Assembly (NCBI GenBank): GCA_902611175.1 | Contig: CACLYQ010000004.1 | Coordinates: 1-54,694 of the forward strand | Length of the DNA: 54,694 nt | Source of the DNA: an uncultured Pelagibacteraceae bacterium | Lineage (GTDB): Bacteria; Pseudomonadota; Alphaproteobacteria; Pelagibacterales; Pelagibacteraceae | Direction: 5' to 3' | Shown: positions 53,486-54,694 of the stretch, piece after piece | Position numbering within the stretch: position 1 is the stretch's first letter | Layout of the letters: each line of letters opens with the position of its first letter | The notes under the pieces: generated by a model | What the model was told of the DNA's origin: nothing | What the model saw: the letters and a program-made list of their open reading frames with translations, nothing else | The model's database searches: none | Translations under genes and position numbers: made by a program

Positions 53486-54675
53486 AGAATTACTTTTCTA
53501 TTATAAAAATCTTCAATTTGGTCATCTTTGTAACCAAAGATTTGCATAACTTCTTTTGTATGTTCTCCTAAGTTTGGAGCACCTTTTGATTTTTCTGTTT
53601 TACTTTTTGAAAATTTAATTGGCATACCAATAGCTGTACTTTTACCAGCTTTTTTATTATCTACTTCTATAACCATTTCTCTTTCAATTGTTTGAGGATC
53701 TTTAAACATTTCTGTTATAGAGTTAATAGGTCCGCATGGTAATCCATTATCATCAAAGATTTTTAACCATTCACTAGAAGTTTTTTTTATTAGTTCTTCG
53801 TTAAGAATATCAACTAATTCTTTTAAATTTTGTTTTCGATTTAAATTTGATGTAAATTTTTCATTTTCTTGCAAGTCTTCACGACCAATTGCTTTAAGTA
53901 ACATCAACCAAGTGTTTTGATTTGAAGCACCTACAGTAATCCATTTATCTTTTGTTTTAAATGCTTGATAAGGAGCTGTTAAAGGATGTGCTGAACCTAA
54001 AGGTCCAGGCGACTCTCCAGTTGCACCTGCAATAGCAGACTGCCAGTAAGTATGAACAATACCAGCTTCATATAAAGAAGTATCAACTTTTTGTCCTTCA
54101 CCTGTTTTTTCTCTATGAACTAATGCTGCTAAAATTCCACTAGCCGCAAGTAAACCAGCTGTTATATCAGTAATAGGTGCACCTACTTTCATTGGTGGTT
54201 TATCTTTGCTTTCGCCAGTAATACTCATTAATCCACTCATTCCTTGCGCGACTAGATCAAATCCTCCTTTATCTGCATAAGGACCAGTTCTACCGTATCC
54301 AGATATTTCACATAAAATGATTTTAGGATTAATTTCTGACATAACATCATATCCGACTCCTAATTTTTCTAATGTCCCTTTTCTAAAATTCTCCAAAACC
54401 ACATCAGAATTTTTTACCATCGTTTTAAATATCTCAATTCCATCTTTGTCTTTTAAATTTAATGCAATACCTTTCTTATTTCTATTCATCATCATAAAGG
54501 CTGCAGACTCTCCGTTAATTTCTGGTGGCAAGAAATTTCTGGTATCATCTCCTCCGGGTGTCTTTTCTATTTTAATTACCTCTGCTCCAAGATCAGCTAA
54601 TAACAGTCCACAAGTGGGACCAGCCATTATTTGTGCCATCTCAAGTACACGAATGCCTTTTAATGATGCAGTCAT
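53482..54675 (-). CDS. CoA transferase, CaiB/BaiF family (class III)
   Basis: A 397-residue class III CoA transferase that moves CoA between carboxylic acids. The N-terminal GIRVLEMAQIMAGPTCGLLLADLGAEVIKIEKTPGGDDTR (about 7-46) is the family signature, as are NRNKKGIALNLK (about 69-80) and ENFRKGTLEKLGVGYD (about 95-110). The catalytic Asp is in GGFDLVAQGMSGLMSITGE (about 137-155). The substrate (formyl-, succinyl-, or another acyl-CoA) cannot be set from sequence. It is convergent with the hydroxyacid dehydrogenase gene; their stops interlock at TTAA. Nineteen bases remain upstream within the window, with no promoter visible. Confidence 0.94.
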   Translation of the reverse strand: MTASLKGIRVLEMAQIMAGPTCGLLLADLGAEVIKIEKTPGGDDTRNFLPPEINGESAAFMMMNRNKKGIALNLKDKDGIEIFKTMVKNSDVVLENFRKGTLEKLGVGYDVMSEINPKIILCEISGYGRTGPYADKGGFDLVAQGMSGLMSITGESKDKPPMKVGAPITDITAGLLAASGILAALVHREKTGEGQKVDTSLYEAGIVHTYWQSAIAGATGESPGPLGSAHPLTAPYQAFKTKDKWITVGASNQNTWLMLLKAIGREDLQENEKFTSNLNRKQNLKELVDILNEELIKKTSSEWLKIFDDNGLPCGPINSITEMFKDPQTIEREMVIEVDNKKAGKSTAIGMPIKFSKSKTEKSKGAPNLGEHTKEVMQIFGYKDDQIEDFYNRKVIL

Positions 54676-54694
54676 CTATTACTTATTTTTGAAT

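Noticed and set aside
1-54694. CRISPR arrays, rRNA genes, transposases and toxin-antitoxin pairs.
   Set aside because: Looked for and not seen: the only direct repeats found are the 43-bp and 27-bp pairs, and no open frame resembles a transposase, Cas protein or toxin.

Overview
The window is a very AT-rich, tightly packed bacterial chromosome segment. Three things point to an alphaproteobacterium of the SAR11 clade (Pelagibacterales, 'Candidatus Pelagibacter'-like). Intergenic gaps are tiny and many stop and start codons overlap. The first block follows the alphaproteobacterial order nuoA-N, birA, coaX, rnj, DUF1467, proS, lolC, lolD, dnaE. Substrate uptake is by TRAP transport, with many small catabolic enzymes. 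This assignment comes from gene content and order; no rRNA or database search was available.

Region 1 (1-23245, all minus strand) is one long housekeeping run. It starts (right to left) with the 14-subunit NADH:quinone oxidoreductase operon nuoABCDEFGHIJKLMN. It continues through a minimal biotin ligase, type III pantothenate kinase, RNase J, a DUF1467 membrane protein, prolyl-tRNA synthetase, a Lol lipoprotein-release transporter and DNA polymerase III alpha, which is cut by the window edge.

Region 2 (23329-25165) holds tRNA-Asp and tRNA-Val followed by a 1.6-kb insert. A 43-bp copy of the 5' half of tRNA-Val, inside which a 27-bp direct repeat is found near each end, bounds a secreted trypsin-like protease gene. 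This looks like a very small integrated element, or the remnant of one, that rebuilt the 5' half of tRNA-Val. It is the most unusual structure in the window.

Region 3 (25166-31206) is a protein quality-control operon, tRNA-Leu - tig - clpP - clpX - lon (minus strand). Its promoter overlaps a divergent promoter for a 59-residue membrane protein.

Region 4 (31249-34822) contains short independent genes: a 3-hydroxyisobutyrate-dehydrogenase-like enzyme, a secreted histidine phosphatase, a family 5 uracil-DNA glycosylase, a YbgC thioesterase, a secreted DUF3047 protein and a 43-residue membrane peptide.

Region 5 (34819-54675) is metabolic. A minus-strand cluster carries a TRAP transporter (dctP, a terminator, dctQ, dctM), an NCS1 permease and a zinc alcohol dehydrogenase. 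A plus-strand cluster carries a GMC oxidoreductase, TerC-like protein, SDR, M23 peptidase, 2-keto-4-pentenoate-hydratase-like protein and a creatinase-like M24 protein. Next come a prepilin with a secreted partner and a renalase-like flavoprotein. The last set is a serine-glyoxylate-type aminotransferase, an enolase-superfamily dehydratase, a YdiJ-like FAD/Fe-S 2-hydroxyacid dehydrogenase and a CaiB-type CoA transferase. The last set looks like hydroxyacid/glyoxylate carbon processing, but its substrates cannot be fixed from sequence.
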